Numbered from the stretch's first letter, positions 1 to 9,847 are shown. The stretch: DNA of 64,000 nucleotides from an uncultured Lachnospiraceae bacterium (GCA_946554445.1 CAMNSD010000004.1:1-64000), one strand, 5' to 3'. Program-made: numbers and translations. The notes: a model not told the origin generated them from the letters alone.

Positions 1-138
1 TGTTTTTTCAGAATAAACCGCTCTCCTTCATAAGTCCGCACCGGGTTTCCCCTAACAATACGGGTATGCTCCTGCCATGCGGCATTAGCCTGTATAGCCG
101 CCTACCCTTCCTGTAAATCAACAAATTCCTCTAAAATG
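1..138 (-). pseudogene. Coding-like remnant at the window edge
   Basis: Read on the minus strand this stretch gives a protein-like frame of about 45 codons (ending ...NPVRTYEGERFILKK towards position 1), interrupted by one TAG near its middle. It continues off the left edge. I do not recognise the family. It fits the other gene wrecks in this AT-rich region, but the call rests only on amino-acid composition. Confidence 0.25.
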
Positions 139-172
139 ATTCAACCTAAAGTGTTCAACTATGTAGCAAAAA

Positions 173-201
173 TAGTAGTAAAAAGGAGTTTCCTACTACT
201 A
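173..201 (-). terminator. Hairpin terminator of the HEPN gene
   Basis: Inverted repeat TAGTAGTA / TACTACTA, with a small inner GGA/TCC pairing, lies right at the stop codon of the HEPN gene and is followed by T-rich sequence on the minus strand. Confidence 0.55.
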
Positions 202-1698
202 AGGGTTTTCAACATTCTCACTGCCACTAGGATGATTGATATTCTTTTCAGGAAAACCAAATGTCCCATAATCCACATAATTACCATCATATTTTAGTAG
301 TTTCAAAACCACTCTAACAATTATACACTCATAAACTTGACTTATCATACATTGTTCTTGATAATCAATATTACTTCCACCTAATGAACCATGTGCAGAA
401 AAATTACGTGCCCTCAATGCATTCTTTTCTATATTACCAACAACCATATCAATAGTTTCAAAAAAATGCGTTAATTGCTCACTTACGGACATACGATTCA
501 TACTCTCAACAGACCTTTTCATTCTCTCCGTATATTTTGTACCTTCAAATTGAGTTTGCACTAATTCTTTAATGGGCTTTATTCTTTTTGCAAAATCCTT
601 TTTATCCATCAATACTGTTTCAGAATTTAATTCTACCTCTTCATACCATTTTCTTTTTAAATTCTCTAGCGCACTAGACAAAATAGGCAAATCCATTGGT
701 TTTGCAATTTCTTTTGCATACCAGTACAATGTAAAAAGTGTTTCAAAATCTAATTTGTTATACAATTCAGCAAAAGCATCTATGTACTTTTCAAAATTGA
801 TAAAATATTGTTTCAGATTTCTATATTCCTGACTAAAGGGTGGTTTAGCTGCATTTAGACATGTTTTTTTCAAGTCCATTCCATAATTTCTGGGAGTTTC
901 CATCACAAAACCAATAGCATTACCATTCTCATCATATGAACTTTCACCTATGTATATCAGTCTTTTACCTACAAAGAAGCTCAAATAATCTCTAATAATT
1001 TTTCGTTCTTCTTCACTAGGGATTCTCCCATAATCTTCACGATAGCTAATACTAAGATTTGTACTCCATGCCGGGCCATAATTATCTCCTAGATAATGAA
1101 TATCAAAAGCTGTATCTTTATATTTTGCATGCATAAAGCGACCTTGATATTCATACTCTGGCATCAATTCTTTTGTTGGAAATTCTTCATCTCCGTATTT
1201 ACCAGATACTGTCCCTTCAACAATATACTCAAATTTTTGATTATCGCAAAAACGTAGCCCACTAGGATTTCCGTTGATAATCCATTCTTTTATCATCTTG
1301 GGATTCTTAGTTATACTTTTTCCTTCAATACGGTAGCATGATATTAAGTAGTTAGTTTTGTCAATTTTATTTTCATACCCATTACAATAACAGGGGGAAA
1401 ACTCCACAATATAATCACTGGAAATATTTATAGAAATTTTCCCTGCATTAACGCTCTCTCCCGCTACTACTTTTTTATCCGAATTACATTTATTTGCTTT
1501 CATAGATTTAAGACGATTAATATGTCTTATACAAGATATGGAAATATTATAATCCTCATCACGAAATGCCTTTAGTTCATCCACCTCATCCCATAGAACT
1601 TCATCCATATTTTCGTGGACTATTTTTACACCATATAGTATAAAATTTTCAAAAGGGATATGTTCCCACAATAATGAATTCAACTTATTCATTCCCAT
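199..1698 (-). CDS. HEPN-domain protein, ApeA-like architecture, putative anti-phage RNase
   Basis: 499-aa soluble protein. The start chosen is the ATG at 1698, which has AGAAGGTG about 8 nt upstream. Near the C-terminus (about residue 450) there is RNFSAH, an R-x4-H motif typical of HEPN ribonucleases, set in a helical segment. The first 250 residues look beta-rich and have no recognisable catalytic motif. A long sensor-like N-terminal part followed by a C-terminal HEPN domain matches ApeA-type defence proteins. That comparison is by layout and motif only, since no alignment was possible. The gene stands alone, is strongly AT-rich compared with the core genes beyond 15 kb, and sits among transposon wrecks, which suggests horizontal transfer. 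It could also be a HEPN toxin whose antitoxin lies outside the window. Confidence 0.55.
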   Translation of the reverse strand: MGMNKLNSLLWEHIPFENFILYGVKIVHENMDEVLWDEVDELKAFRDEDYNISISCIRHINRLKSMKANKCNSDKKVVAGESVNAGKISINISSDYIVEFSPCYCNGYENKIDKTNYLISCYRIEGKSITKNPKMIKEWIINGNPSGLRFCDNQKFEYIVEGTVSGKYGDEEFPTKELMPEYEYQGRFMHAKYKDTAFDIHYLGDNYGPAWSTNLSISYREDYGRIPSEEERKIIRDYLSFFVGKRLIYIGESSYDENGNAIGFVMETPRNYGMDLKKTCLNAAKPPFSQEYRNLKQYFINFEKYIDAFAELYNKLDFETLFTLYWYAKEIAKPMDLPILSSALENLKRKWYEEVELNSETVLMDKKDFAKRIKPIKELVQTQFEGTKYTERMKRSVESMNRMSVSEQLTHFFETIDMVVGNIEKNALRARNFSAHGSLGGSNIDYQEQCMISQVYECIIVRVVLKLLKYDGNYVDYGTFGFPEKNINHPSGSENVENP

Positions 1699-2044
1699 AA
1701 ATACACCTTCTTTTTCATAAAATAATCTAAAATATATTATAACAATCACAGGTGTATTTTTCCATAGAAAAAAATCCCCAGTATAACCGGAGTGTCTCTG
1801 CCACGTAACAATACTACGCCACTTTAAACATTTTCTACGATACTGTTTTCCTTTTAATCTCCGTTTACACCTTTACATTCTTACAATAACAGGTTCCTTT
1901 ATCCTGCTTAATTCTTCTAGCTTTTTTGACTTATCTCACTTTCTTGTACTTATCAGTTTCCCTGTCATCAATACAAACTTGCAATCAAAGTCTAGAAAAC
2001 AAGATTAAAATAAAGTCACGCCTATGAAACTTTTCATTTCTAGG

Positions 2045-2070
2045 CGAGAAAAAGACTTCCCGATTTCTCG
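2045..2070 (-). terminator. Possible relic terminator downstream of the tuf fragment
   Basis: CGAGAAA / TTTCTCG inverted repeat about 30 nt past the tuf stop codon on the minus strand, followed by a short run of mixed T/C. It may be the original tuf terminator carried along with the fragment. Confidence 0.35.
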
Positions 2071-2100
2071 GAGGGTCCCAAAAATCCAACTTTTTACTGA

Positions 2101-2166
2101 TTACTCAATAATAGTAGCCACACGATCATGTCCAACAGTTCTACCACCCTCACGGATTGTTATGAT
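2101..2166 (-). pseudogene. tuf: 3' fragment of an elongation factor Tu gene
   Basis: The minus strand encodes TIREGGRTVGHDRVATIIE followed by TAA at 2103-2101. This is the conserved last beta-strand of EF-Tu (usually IREGGRTVGSGVVxxIIE). The match stops upstream at a TAG six codons before the TIRE segment, so only about 20 codons survive. Two residues in the GSGV turn differ from the usual EF-Tu. It cannot work as a gene. It is either debris of a tuf copy or the 3' end of a gene once used as an insertion site. Confidence 0.7.
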
Positions 2167-2440
2167 CTTCTACATGACAAGACCTCCTCTTCTGTCTGAA
2201 CCAATGGTTTGTTTTCTAATACAGATAATCCGGATATGCAAGCGGATATTTTATTTATCTATCCGCATAGTCCAATTAAGATATCTCCCATCATCTTAAT
2301 AATCTTTACAATCCATCTCCGCTCTCTGTTTCTTTAAAATTTCTACTTATCTACTTCTCAAAGCAAATTTATCTACTCAATTTATAGAAAAGAAAAAATA
2401 TTAGATTTTAGAACCAGAATAGAACCACACACAATACTAA

Positions 2441-2477
2441 ACGCTGGAAAACCCGCATAAGCACAGGCTTCCAGCGT
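2441..2477. repeat. Inverted repeat ACGCTGGAA/TTCCAGCGT
   Basis: Nine-base perfect arms separated by 19 nt. Just upstream are two AGAACCA-like direct repeats (2409-2426). The segment TTATGCGGGTT(TT)CCAG on its minus strand resembles TTATGCGGGTTCCAG at about 9952-9966, close to the first tRNA-derived repeat. It could be a terminator or an old integrase binding region. Confidence 0.4.
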
Positions 2478-2618
2478 TTCCATCGTCTACTCGAACTCTA
2501 TCGCACATTTACTTGAACTCACCTGCTTATCTTTTTCTCCTTAATAGATTTACTATCCACATTCTTCAGAAATATCTTTCATACTTGCATCATCCGTAAT
2601 TTTTATAACAAAATACTA

Positions 2619-3905
2619 CTATTGAGGTTTTCTACCATATATATATATTTCTGACGGTGTTGTTCGAATTCCTAAAGAAACAAATCCAAAACTAATAAGT
2701 TTTTTTCTGATTACTTCTATTAAATCAAATGGTCGATTTCTGTCAATTATATTATTTTGGAAATTAAACAACCCCTCAATATATACATGTTCTTCTTTCA
2801 TATAGCCACATGCAATAGATAAAATAATAATCCCATCATTGCTTAAAACCCGATATGCCTCTATCAAGGATTTATCAATATCAAAATATGTAGACTGATA
2901 TGTCATCAAAGATATATATGCCTCTATACTAGAATTCTCAATTGTAGACAAATCCTGTGCATTCAATACATATGCATTTTTAGGTTTTAAAAGGTTTTTC
3001 GCTTTTTCTAAAGATTTAGGCGCTATATCGACAATTATTAAATCCTTTATATCCGAATACAAGTATTTTCCTTCATGCCCATTACCGATTCCTACAACAA
3101 GTGTACGCAAATGATTTAAAGAACCAACATTCAATTCATGCAAAATTTCATTAAATACTGTGACCCAAGTATTGTATGTCCCCCGAACATCATCTTTATA
3201 ATTATGATCTATATATTTCTCATCATATGCGTATCCCAATGCCTCATTCATTAACTTACGCAGAGCACTTCTATCCGACTCAGTTTTATAACAATCAGCC
3301 AAAATATAATCAAAAACAATATTCCAATCAGTAGGCAACTCATTGTCAACACTATAACCTTTTTTACTCATATACTCTACGATGATTTGTGAAATATTCT
3401 TTGTCACAAGTAATGAGTTATTTGGCAAATATGAAGCTTTATATAGTTCAAAAAAATCACTATTTAATATACATAATTCTTCCACTAACTCATTAGGATA
3501 TCTGTTTACTGCTATCTTATTCGCTCTTAAATAAAGTTCTCCCTTTCCCGTAATAACAGGATTGGGATCCAAAGTCCCAATATATACTTCTTTTATTCCA
3601 GCTTCAACAATTCGTTGAGCACAAGGAATTTTTCCCTTTCCTCGTGAAACACAAGGTTCCAAAGTCACAAACAATATTTTATCTTCTGTACTGATATTTG
3701 CCACCTTTGCTTTTTCTAACAATCCATATTCACAATGATTCCCTTCACCCGTTTCACCTCTATAACAATCCAAAACAATTTCTCCTTCTGCATTGACCAA
3801 TACTGCTCCAACTTTAGGCGAAATTCTCCCTTTCTCGGATAAAGATTTTTTAGCAATACGCATTGTCTCTTTCATTAATTCATGCTTCCGTTCTTCTGTT
3901 ATCAT
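2619..3905 (-). CDS. RibD-like cytidine/riboflavin-type deaminase fused to SAM methyltransferase
   Basis: 428 aa from the ATG at 3905, six nt after AAGGAG. The adjacent in-frame ATG at 3908 is possible but too close to the ribosome site. Residues 1-140 form a zinc deaminase domain of RibD type: SPKVGAVLV, the HxE motif as NHCEYG, and the zinc cysteines in EPCVSRGKGKIPC, followed by LDPNPVITGKG. After a helical middle region of about 90 residues comes a class I methyltransferase domain with the SAM-binding VVGIGNGHEG motif near residue 270 and IIVDIAPKSLEKA as the acidic loop. No reductase domain of real RibD is present and no other riboflavin gene is near, so a role in riboflavin synthesis is unlikely. 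The substrate is unknown; modifying a nucleotide or nucleic-acid base is a reasonable guess. The gene is AT-rich, monocistronic and lies between HEPN and STAND genes. Confidence 0.65.
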   Translation of the reverse strand: MITEERKHELMKETMRIAKKSLSEKGRISPKVGAVLVNAEGEIVLDCYRGETGEGNHCEYGLLEKAKVANISTEDKILFVTLEPCVSRGKGKIPCAQRIVEAGIKEVYIGTLDPNPVITGKGELYLRANKIAVNRYPNELVEELCILNSDFFELYKASYLPNNSLLVTKNISQIIVEYMSKKGYSVDNELPTDWNIVFDYILADCYKTESDRSALRKLMNEALGYAYDEKYIDHNYKDDVRGTYNTWVTVFNEILHELNVGSLNHLRTLVVGIGNGHEGKYLYSDIKDLIIVDIAPKSLEKAKNLLKPKNAYVLNAQDLSTIENSSIEAYISLMTYQSTYFDIDKSLIEAYRVLSNDGIIILSIACGYMKEEHVYIEGLFNFQNNIIDRNRPFDLIEVIRKKLISFGFVSLGIRTTPSEIYIYGRKPQ

Positions 3906-4599
3906 CATTTTCTCCTTTTCAAACCTAATCGCAAGCAACTACAACAATCTATATTGTCAATAATCTTTTACCTTAACATGATGTCTTATTGCACTTATAT
4001 TCTCGCTTATCATCATAATAAAATCTACTACATACTTTGAAACTTCTTTGCTTTATCTTACATAATATCAACACCTTATCAAAATAATTATTTTAGTTTC
4101 TTTTTAAGTATTTATTTCTCAAACCGATATACTTTTCACACATTTTCAAAAATTGCCTTTATATTCACTTATTAGTAATAGAAAAAGTAATTATATATCT
4201 CAAATTATAAAAAGCATATATTTTTTTATCACTTAGGGGGAACTACCCATTCCACAACAATACAACCGAAAACCACTCCTAGCATATATGATTTTCTTGT
4301 ATTATTTCTTTTTTAATATTACCATATAAATATTTATTTTACTACAAAAATATAGTGATTTACATTTATATCCTTCTATAAACTGATATACATTCTTATC
4401 CATTCTATTTTTCATAGTGTCGATACCAATTTTTATTAGAATAGGCTTCTCTATTTATGATGAAAATATAGGTAATAACGCTGATATCCAGAATGCAGGA
4501 GTAGAAAAGAATCTCTCAAAAACACCCTCCTGTGAGGTCATAAATTCCAAGGAAGTACTGACTATTTAAGCATTTCCTCGTGAAATGTAGTAAAATATA
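3906..4599. other. AT-rich gene-free spacer
   Basis: No coding frame, RNA gene or strong hairpin is visible apart from the promoter region expected for the deaminase gene. The right part leads into the decayed IS5-type transposase. Confidence 0.5.
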
Positions 4600-5585
4600 G
4601 GTATCAACCAAAAGACGAGATACCAGAATCAAATAACACTTACTGATATGGAATATTCCAATCAAAAAAGCAAACCAAACGCGAGGAATTTCTTGATGTC
4701 ACGGAAAAATAATTCTCTGGACATATCGTACTTGGTAGATATGATCTGCCCATACTACTTTAACAATAAATAAGATCGTAGACCTATTGGTATGGAAACG
4801 ATACTCCGCATGTATCTCATGCAAATATAGTTCAATCTTTCAGATAAAGGAATTGAAGATTCTATCTATGACAGCTATGCAATGCGCTCGCTTATGTATA
4901 TTGATTTTAATGAACAGCAGGTACCTGATGCAACTACTCTGTTAAAGTCCAATCATATGCTTGAAAAGAACATGATTGGAGAAAAAATATTTGCAGATGT
5001 TAATAAACGTCTTGATGAAGCGGGCCTTATGATGCACAGCGACACAACTTGTAGCAACACCGAAATCGACAAAAACCGTAAAGGTAAACGCGATTCTAAA
5101 ATGCATCAGACCAAGAAAGGCAATGAATGATACTTCGGAATAAAAGTTCATACCAATGCCGATGCAGGCACTGGATACATTCACACTATAACCGGTACAT
5201 CTGCAAATATGCATGACGTATCAGAAACATCGAAACTATTATGAGAAGATAATCATGTCATGTATGGTGATTCGTAATATCTGGGAGGACACCTGAACGT
5301 CCTGAATGAATAAAGGAAAACAAAGTTCTTTCAAAGATTGAATTTCAGATTAACAAACGTCCTTCTAATTTAAAGATGGCTGATAATTTCAAGGGTCTCA
5401 ACTGAGAAAAAGCTGGAACATGTTAAGTCGTCTGTCCGCTGTATAGTTGAACAGGCTTTTCTCATCCTCAAAAATCAAATGGACTATGCGAAGGTTGCTT
5501 ATCGTTGAATTGGGAAAAACATGAACCGATTCCATGTATTATTTATCAATGCCAACTTTCTGATGGGTAGCAGGGCTGGTCGAAC
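4600..5585 (+). pseudogene. Decayed IS5-family transposase
   Basis: Translating the plus strand across all three frames gives an almost complete IS5-type DDE transposase. The pieces are YQPKDEIPES and KREEFLDVTEK at the N-terminus, then YDSYAMRSLMYIDFNEQQVPD, KIFADVNKRLDEAGLMM and MHQTKKGNE. After a TGA come YFGIKVHTNADAGTGYIHTI and DNHVMYGDS, and finally FLILKNQMDYAKVAYRGIGKN, MNRFHVLFINANFLMG. At least six stops and several frameshifts break the frame, so the copy is dead. The longest open piece is 4882-5130. I could not find clear terminal inverted repeats, so the ends are approximate. Confidence 0.8.
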
Positions 5586-5850
5586 TCAGGACTTTCCGCG
5601 GTGTAGCATAGTGTGTCCATTTGGGGGCAAATGCCCGCAAACCAAGGGTACATCTTAAGAAATCCGATACAACCCACCCTTTTGATTTTCTTAAAAACTT
5701 GACAAAATAGAATAATGCTGAGAATAAGGTAAATTAATCAGCGTTTCCCTAACATAATGCAACAAAATCTTCAGAACAATTTTGGGAGATGTCATTACTA
5801 TTTTTAAATTACAATTTGCGAAAACTTAAAATCACTTCTTCATCGGTTCA

Positions 5851-8439
5851 CTATTTCGAAACTTTTAAAAGAACAGATAAAGCTTGAATATCTTCTTCTA
5901 TCTCATCTGGAAAGTATCCAATATGATCCAAATCAATATTAGATTTCAAAACAATTGCTGCATCAAGCAATTGCTGCACTTCATTGTACCTTTCTTCATT
6001 TGCCGAAACTATCTTTGCAAGGGCAACTAATGTAAATACAATATTAGTTGTATACATCTGTGGATGTAATTTCTCTAATTTTCTTCTAATATCTAATGAC
6101 TTTCTAAAATATACTTCCGCCTCTCCATAACAATGCAAATTTTTACTTAGTAATTGGCCTAGATTATAAGCAGTCCACGCCACATCTGTAGCATATTTCT
6201 CAGAGTTTTCATACAATTTTTCTCGGATTGAAAGAGCTTCTTCTAACAGTTTCTGAGACCTATTTATCTCTTCGCCTGATTTATATAACAAATATCCTAA
6301 ATTATCACATGTAGTGGCATATGCACTTAAATTCGTCTCTATAGGATTACTTTCTACAAAAGACTTTCTCATATGCATAGCTTTTGTTAAATGCTCCTTT
6401 GAAGCACTATATGTTGTTTCCGAATCCATTAATATATACCCCAAATGATCATGCGTCATTGCAATTTCATATTCGCAGTCTTTAAGGGATTCCCATATAT
6501 TTAGTGCTACTTGCAAATCATTTTGAGCTATATCCCTATATTGGTGAGTTGCTGATTTAACATACCCAAGTTGATACTGAACATTCGCAGTAAAATTTAA
6601 ATTATTACTGTCCTGCAATGCTTTTTCCAAATATGCAATACTTGTCAATTTCTTATGTGCAGTCTTGAATTCTATAATTCCCAAACAATAGTAAAAAATA
6701 GATGATTCCTCTTTAGATTTAAACAAGATGTAATTTTCCGCTGCTTCTATCATATGTAATTTACGTAAAATAGAAGCTTGTGTATCATGTTCGGAAATTA
6801 AAGAATTATCATATACAAGAGTACGCAAATGAGACACCGTTCGATAAGGAGCCTTTCCCTGCTTTAGTCCCATAAGTATGACTTCTCTGACTAGTGGATG
6901 AATATAAAATCCTTGTCCTCTCGCATAAGTCAACCACCCCTCTTGACAAAGACAATGTAAATCATTTTCAGAGTATAAAAGCAACTCCATCACATCATCA
7001 CGTGATAAGCTTGTACCCTCTGGAAGAACGGAAAAATCCCATAAAATTTGGCGCTCCTTTCGGGTACGACTTTGCATATTAAAGAGCAATCTAAGCTGTT
7101 CAGCCATAGTCGCACTATTGTTACCATAATATGTAGAAATTTTCAACGCAGGGAACTTGAAACCTAATTTATCAATTTTCTCCAAATAAGTGGATAAATT
7201 ATCCTCATATATTGCACTCCTAGCAAGTAATTCAATTGTGTAAGTATGAAAACCCGCAAGTACAACAAGTTTGTCAACTATATCACGTTGTTTACGCTCT
7301 TCTGGGACATTTTTCAATTCACTTTTGTCATAATAAAAATAAAACAAATCAATGCATGACTCAATTTGATTTATATTTCCAAGGTATCCAATCGGATATA
7401 TCTGATATCCATGAATCTCATTCATTCGTGATGTCAAAACAACCGTCATATTTGTCCACCCTGTAATTTCCTGCAAATACTCATCCTTTTGTGGATCTTG
7501 TTTTTGTTTAACATCACGATCCACATTATCGACAAAAATAATTTTTGAGGAAGAATCATTTTTCAAACGAGTAGAAATTATATTCCAACGTTTTTCTTGA
7601 TCCTCGATTTCATTATCTAAGTCCATGGAAACCAGAAGACTATCTTTCAAATCTTTATGATATTCCACCCAACCAACACAATCAAACCAATCTACTGATT
7701 TTGCATATAACACACGAGCTAACGCAGTTTTTCCAATACCACCAAATCCACTCAAAACCAAAGCAATTCTTTTTTCTTTCAGCAAACATTCTATATCATA
7801 TAATTCTCCCTCTCTATGAATCACATTTTGCTCATTGGCAAAGGAAGCAACCGATTTAGTCAAAACATGTGGAAGCGACTCTTCCCGGTATCGCAAACTA
7901 AAATTTTCTAACATAGAATTAGTAGTATTTATGGCCGTTACTATCGCCGTTTCAGATTTTTTAATTAATCCTCCCAGTTCTTTTTTCTGTTTAGCTTCAT
8001 GCTGCTCAATTTCAGAAGTAATTGTATCCCCAATCTCAGCACCAAAAAATAACAATTCCTTGTTAATTTTTAATCTGTAAAAATTTCGAATAATCTCAAA
8101 TGCATATTCTACCATTTTTGCAGTTCGTTCATTGGAAAGCGATGTATTTGCGTTTGCATATGATACAGCTTTTTTAATAATGATGTCTTGAGCCTTTTTC
8201 CGTTCTCGCCTTCCTCCAAACAGCCACATATTTACATCTCTTGGAAATTCAGTACATATATAATCGGCCAATTTCGCAAAATCAACTTCTTCTTCCAGCG
8301 TACAATCCATATTGGCTTGATGTTGACGCTCAATAAAGCTTTTTAGCCGTTGCTTAATTTCTTTCTTATTTTCATAAGATATAACTTTACTTTTTATAGC
8401 CTCAAATCCTATTTCAACAATACAATCAGTAATTATCAT
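5851..8439 (-). CDS. NB-ARC STAND ATPase with TPR repeats, putative defence protein
   Basis: 862 aa from the ATG at 8439, which follows AAAGGAAG; a GTG 21 nt further upstream is the alternative. Residues 1-200 are a helical N-terminal domain I do not recognise. Residues about 215-480 hold an NB-ARC module: Walker A GFGGIGKTALA, Walker B KIIFVDNVD, and VVLTSRM as the sensor arginine region. A winged-helix-like segment follows. The last 300 residues are tetratricopeptide-type helices (YEIAMTHDHLGYIL, YATTCDNLGYLLYKSGEE, DVAWTAYNLGQLLSK). STAND proteins of this kind sense a ligand through the repeats, oligomerise with ATP and activate the N-terminal effector; many bacterial examples act against phage. 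No transmembrane segment is visible. The gene is alone, AT-rich and next to IS remnants. A regulatory STAND role cannot be excluded. Confidence 0.7.
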   Translation of the reverse strand: MIITDCIVEIGFEAIKSKVISYENKKEIKQRLKSFIERQHQANMDCTLEEEVDFAKLADYICTEFPRDVNMWLFGGRRERKKAQDIIIKKAVSYANANTSLSNERTAKMVEYAFEIIRNFYRLKINKELLFFGAEIGDTITSEIEQHEAKQKKELGGLIKKSETAIVTAINTTNSMLENFSLRYREESLPHVLTKSVASFANEQNVIHREGELYDIECLLKEKRIALVLSGFGGIGKTALARVLYAKSVDWFDCVGWVEYHKDLKDSLLVSMDLDNEIEDQEKRWNIISTRLKNDSSSKIIFVDNVDRDVKQKQDPQKDEYLQEITGWTNMTVVLTSRMNEIHGYQIYPIGYLGNINQIESCIDLFYFYYDKSELKNVPEERKQRDIVDKLVVLAGFHTYTIELLARSAIYEDNLSTYLEKIDKLGFKFPALKISTYYGNNSATMAEQLRLLFNMQSRTRKERQILWDFSVLPEGTSLSRDDVMELLLYSENDLHCLCQEGWLTYARGQGFYIHPLVREVILMGLKQGKAPYRTVSHLRTLVYDNSLISEHDTQASILRKLHMIEAAENYILFKSKEESSIFYYCLGIIEFKTAHKKLTSIAYLEKALQDSNNLNFTANVQYQLGYVKSATHQYRDIAQNDLQVALNIWESLKDCEYEIAMTHDHLGYILMDSETTYSASKEHLTKAMHMRKSFVESNPIETNLSAYATTCDNLGYLLYKSGEEINRSQKLLEEALSIREKLYENSEKYATDVAWTAYNLGQLLSKNLHCYGEAEVYFRKSLDIRRKLEKLHPQMYTTNIVFTLVALAKIVSANEERYNEVQQLLDAAIVLKSNIDLDHIGYFPDEIEEDIQALSVLLKVSK

Positions 8440-8978
8440 ACAACTACTTCCTTTTCCCACAGGTTATTTACATGAAACCTCTTAAAAATCATTTGTATAT
8501 GAATACTTACAAAATTAATTAACCAAATTTTCTTTATACTAAATACTATAGAAATTTCTACTCTTTTCAAACATTTATAATTAACAAAACTTCGATATTT
8601 TTTATAAACAGAAAATATACATTAGCTTTGTCAACTTACGCAAAATGAATGTATTATATAGTCACATTATAACACATTAACTTGTATTCGTATGTTATTT
8701 TAGCAAAACACTATAAATTACATAAAAAATCCCTTAAAATGCTTCTATGTTTCAAAAAACGTTTTAAGAGATAATTATTACTTTTTTTATTGCAAATAGT
8801 TTCTTATCTAAATATTAATTGTACACTATTTTTCAAAATATTATACCATAAAAATAAAATACAAGTAACTTAACACGCCCAATCTTTCTGTTTTCCAAAA
8901 TATTTCTATTTACATATTTTTCGTATCATTTCACCGTCCACACAAACCTTTCCATTTTATTACTGCCGTATGTAAGGG
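8440..8978. other. AT-rich gene-free spacer
   Basis: Strongly AT-rich and without recognisable genes, hairpins or repeats. It must contain the promoter of the STAND gene, but no clear -35/-10 pair stands out from the AT background. Confidence 0.5.
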
Positions 8979-9149
8979 CTAATTGCTGAGAATAATACCC
9001 GTCCACTTCTCCAGTTCCTACAATTTATCGAAGAGATTGTCATGCACAGCATCCGGTACGCTTGGTGCCTCCATATTATAATATTCATGCCTATAGTGGT
9101 TCAGCTTTGTGACGAGTGCTGGTTTAATGATTGTGTGATACTCTCGCTT
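8979..9149 (-). pseudogene. ligA: N-terminal fragment of NAD-dependent DNA ligase
   Basis: The minus strand reads KLNHYRHEYYNMEAPSVPD, then AVHDNLFDKL, a TAG, ELEKWTGIILSN and a second TAG. This matches the start of bacterial LigA (LNxYxxxYYxxDxPxVSDxxYDxLxxELxxLE). About 57 codons survive with one internal stop, so it is a relic. How the 5' end of a housekeeping gene reached this accessory region is unknown. Confidence 0.7.
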
Positions 9150-9310
9150 TATGTGTAGAAAACAACTTAAACCCAATTAAAAACCGCTAAGCAAATAAAT
9201 GCCCAGCAGTTTCATAAACTTAACCACTACTGGCTTTAGCCGGTAGGTTCGATGGGCTGCTGAAGCCGCCTAAAGCTGCTCGCCCTCCACTTGATTGCCT
9301 CCCTCTATTC

Positions 9311-9746
9311 TTATCCTATCTCAAAGTTATCGGAATTACTTCTCTCCTGTACATCTTGATTCTTAATATACTCTTTGATTATTTCATCTGTCACATTTCC
9401 ACTGCTTGCCACAAAATACCCTCTTGCCCACAGATGCTGTCCCCAGAACTATTTATTCAGTTCTTTAATATTCCATCTACAATTTCCTCGATGTATTTCC
9501 TTTTATATACTGCACCAGTTTACTTGCTGACAAATGCGGCGGTGCCGATACTAACAGATGTATATGATCACTTCCTACATGCCCTGCCAATATCTCCACC
9601 TCATTGCTCTGGCATATCATGCGGATCAGTTCCCTTTTTCTTACTGCTATCTGCCCTGTCATCACTGACTTCCGATATTTTGTTATCCAAACCAGATGGT
9701 ATTTGATATCATATATGCAGTGTGCCGACTTTCTGTAGTTTTCCAT
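9311..9746 (-). pseudogene. Broken IS200/IS605-type TnpA transposase
   Basis: From the ATG at 9746 (GAGGTGAAG upstream) the frame gives MENYRKSAHCIYDIKYHLVW, the HUH motif as HIHLLVSAPP and YIKGNTSRKL. It then hits TAG, two more stops and a one-base shift. The other frame continues with FWGQHLWARGYFVASSGNVT, DEIIKEYIKNQDVQE and a TAA at 9313-9311. The full family length is about 130-140 aa, so the gene is complete but interrupted around 9440-9475 and should be inactive. The catalytic tyrosine region lies after the break. No tnpB partner is visible. Confidence 0.8.
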
Positions 9747-9802
9747 ATGCTTCACCTCAAGCTTAGTATCTCTGTTTTCCACTTTTCTAAACTTGAAGCT
9801 AT

Positions 9803-9847
9803 GGGGTTGACCTAAAGGTTTCGCCTTAAGGCGAGGGTTTTACCCCC
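9803..9847. repeat. Subterminal hairpin of the IS200/IS605-type element
   Basis: Perfect palindrome CGCCTTAAGGCG (9822-9833) nested in GGGG...CCCC arms, about 60-100 nt upstream of tnpA. This is where IS200/IS605 elements carry the left-end hairpin recognised by TnpA. Confidence 0.55.

Larger units (their letters stand above)
1699..2618. other. Gene-free AT-rich spacer with a tuf relic and two hairpins
   Basis: No intact gene is visible. The stretch contains the tuf 3' fragment and the two hairpins listed separately. The short plus-strand open frame at 2024-2299 is the shadow of the tuf fragment. Confidence 0.6.

Noticed and set aside
2024..2299. 91-codon plus-strand frame
   Set aside because: It is the reverse side of the tuf fragment and has no ribosome site or protein-like composition.
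199..8439. One joint defence system formed by HEPN, deaminase-methyltransferase and STAND genes
   Set aside because: The genes are 0.9 to 2 kb apart, separated by relics and with no shared transcript, so they look like independent arrivals.
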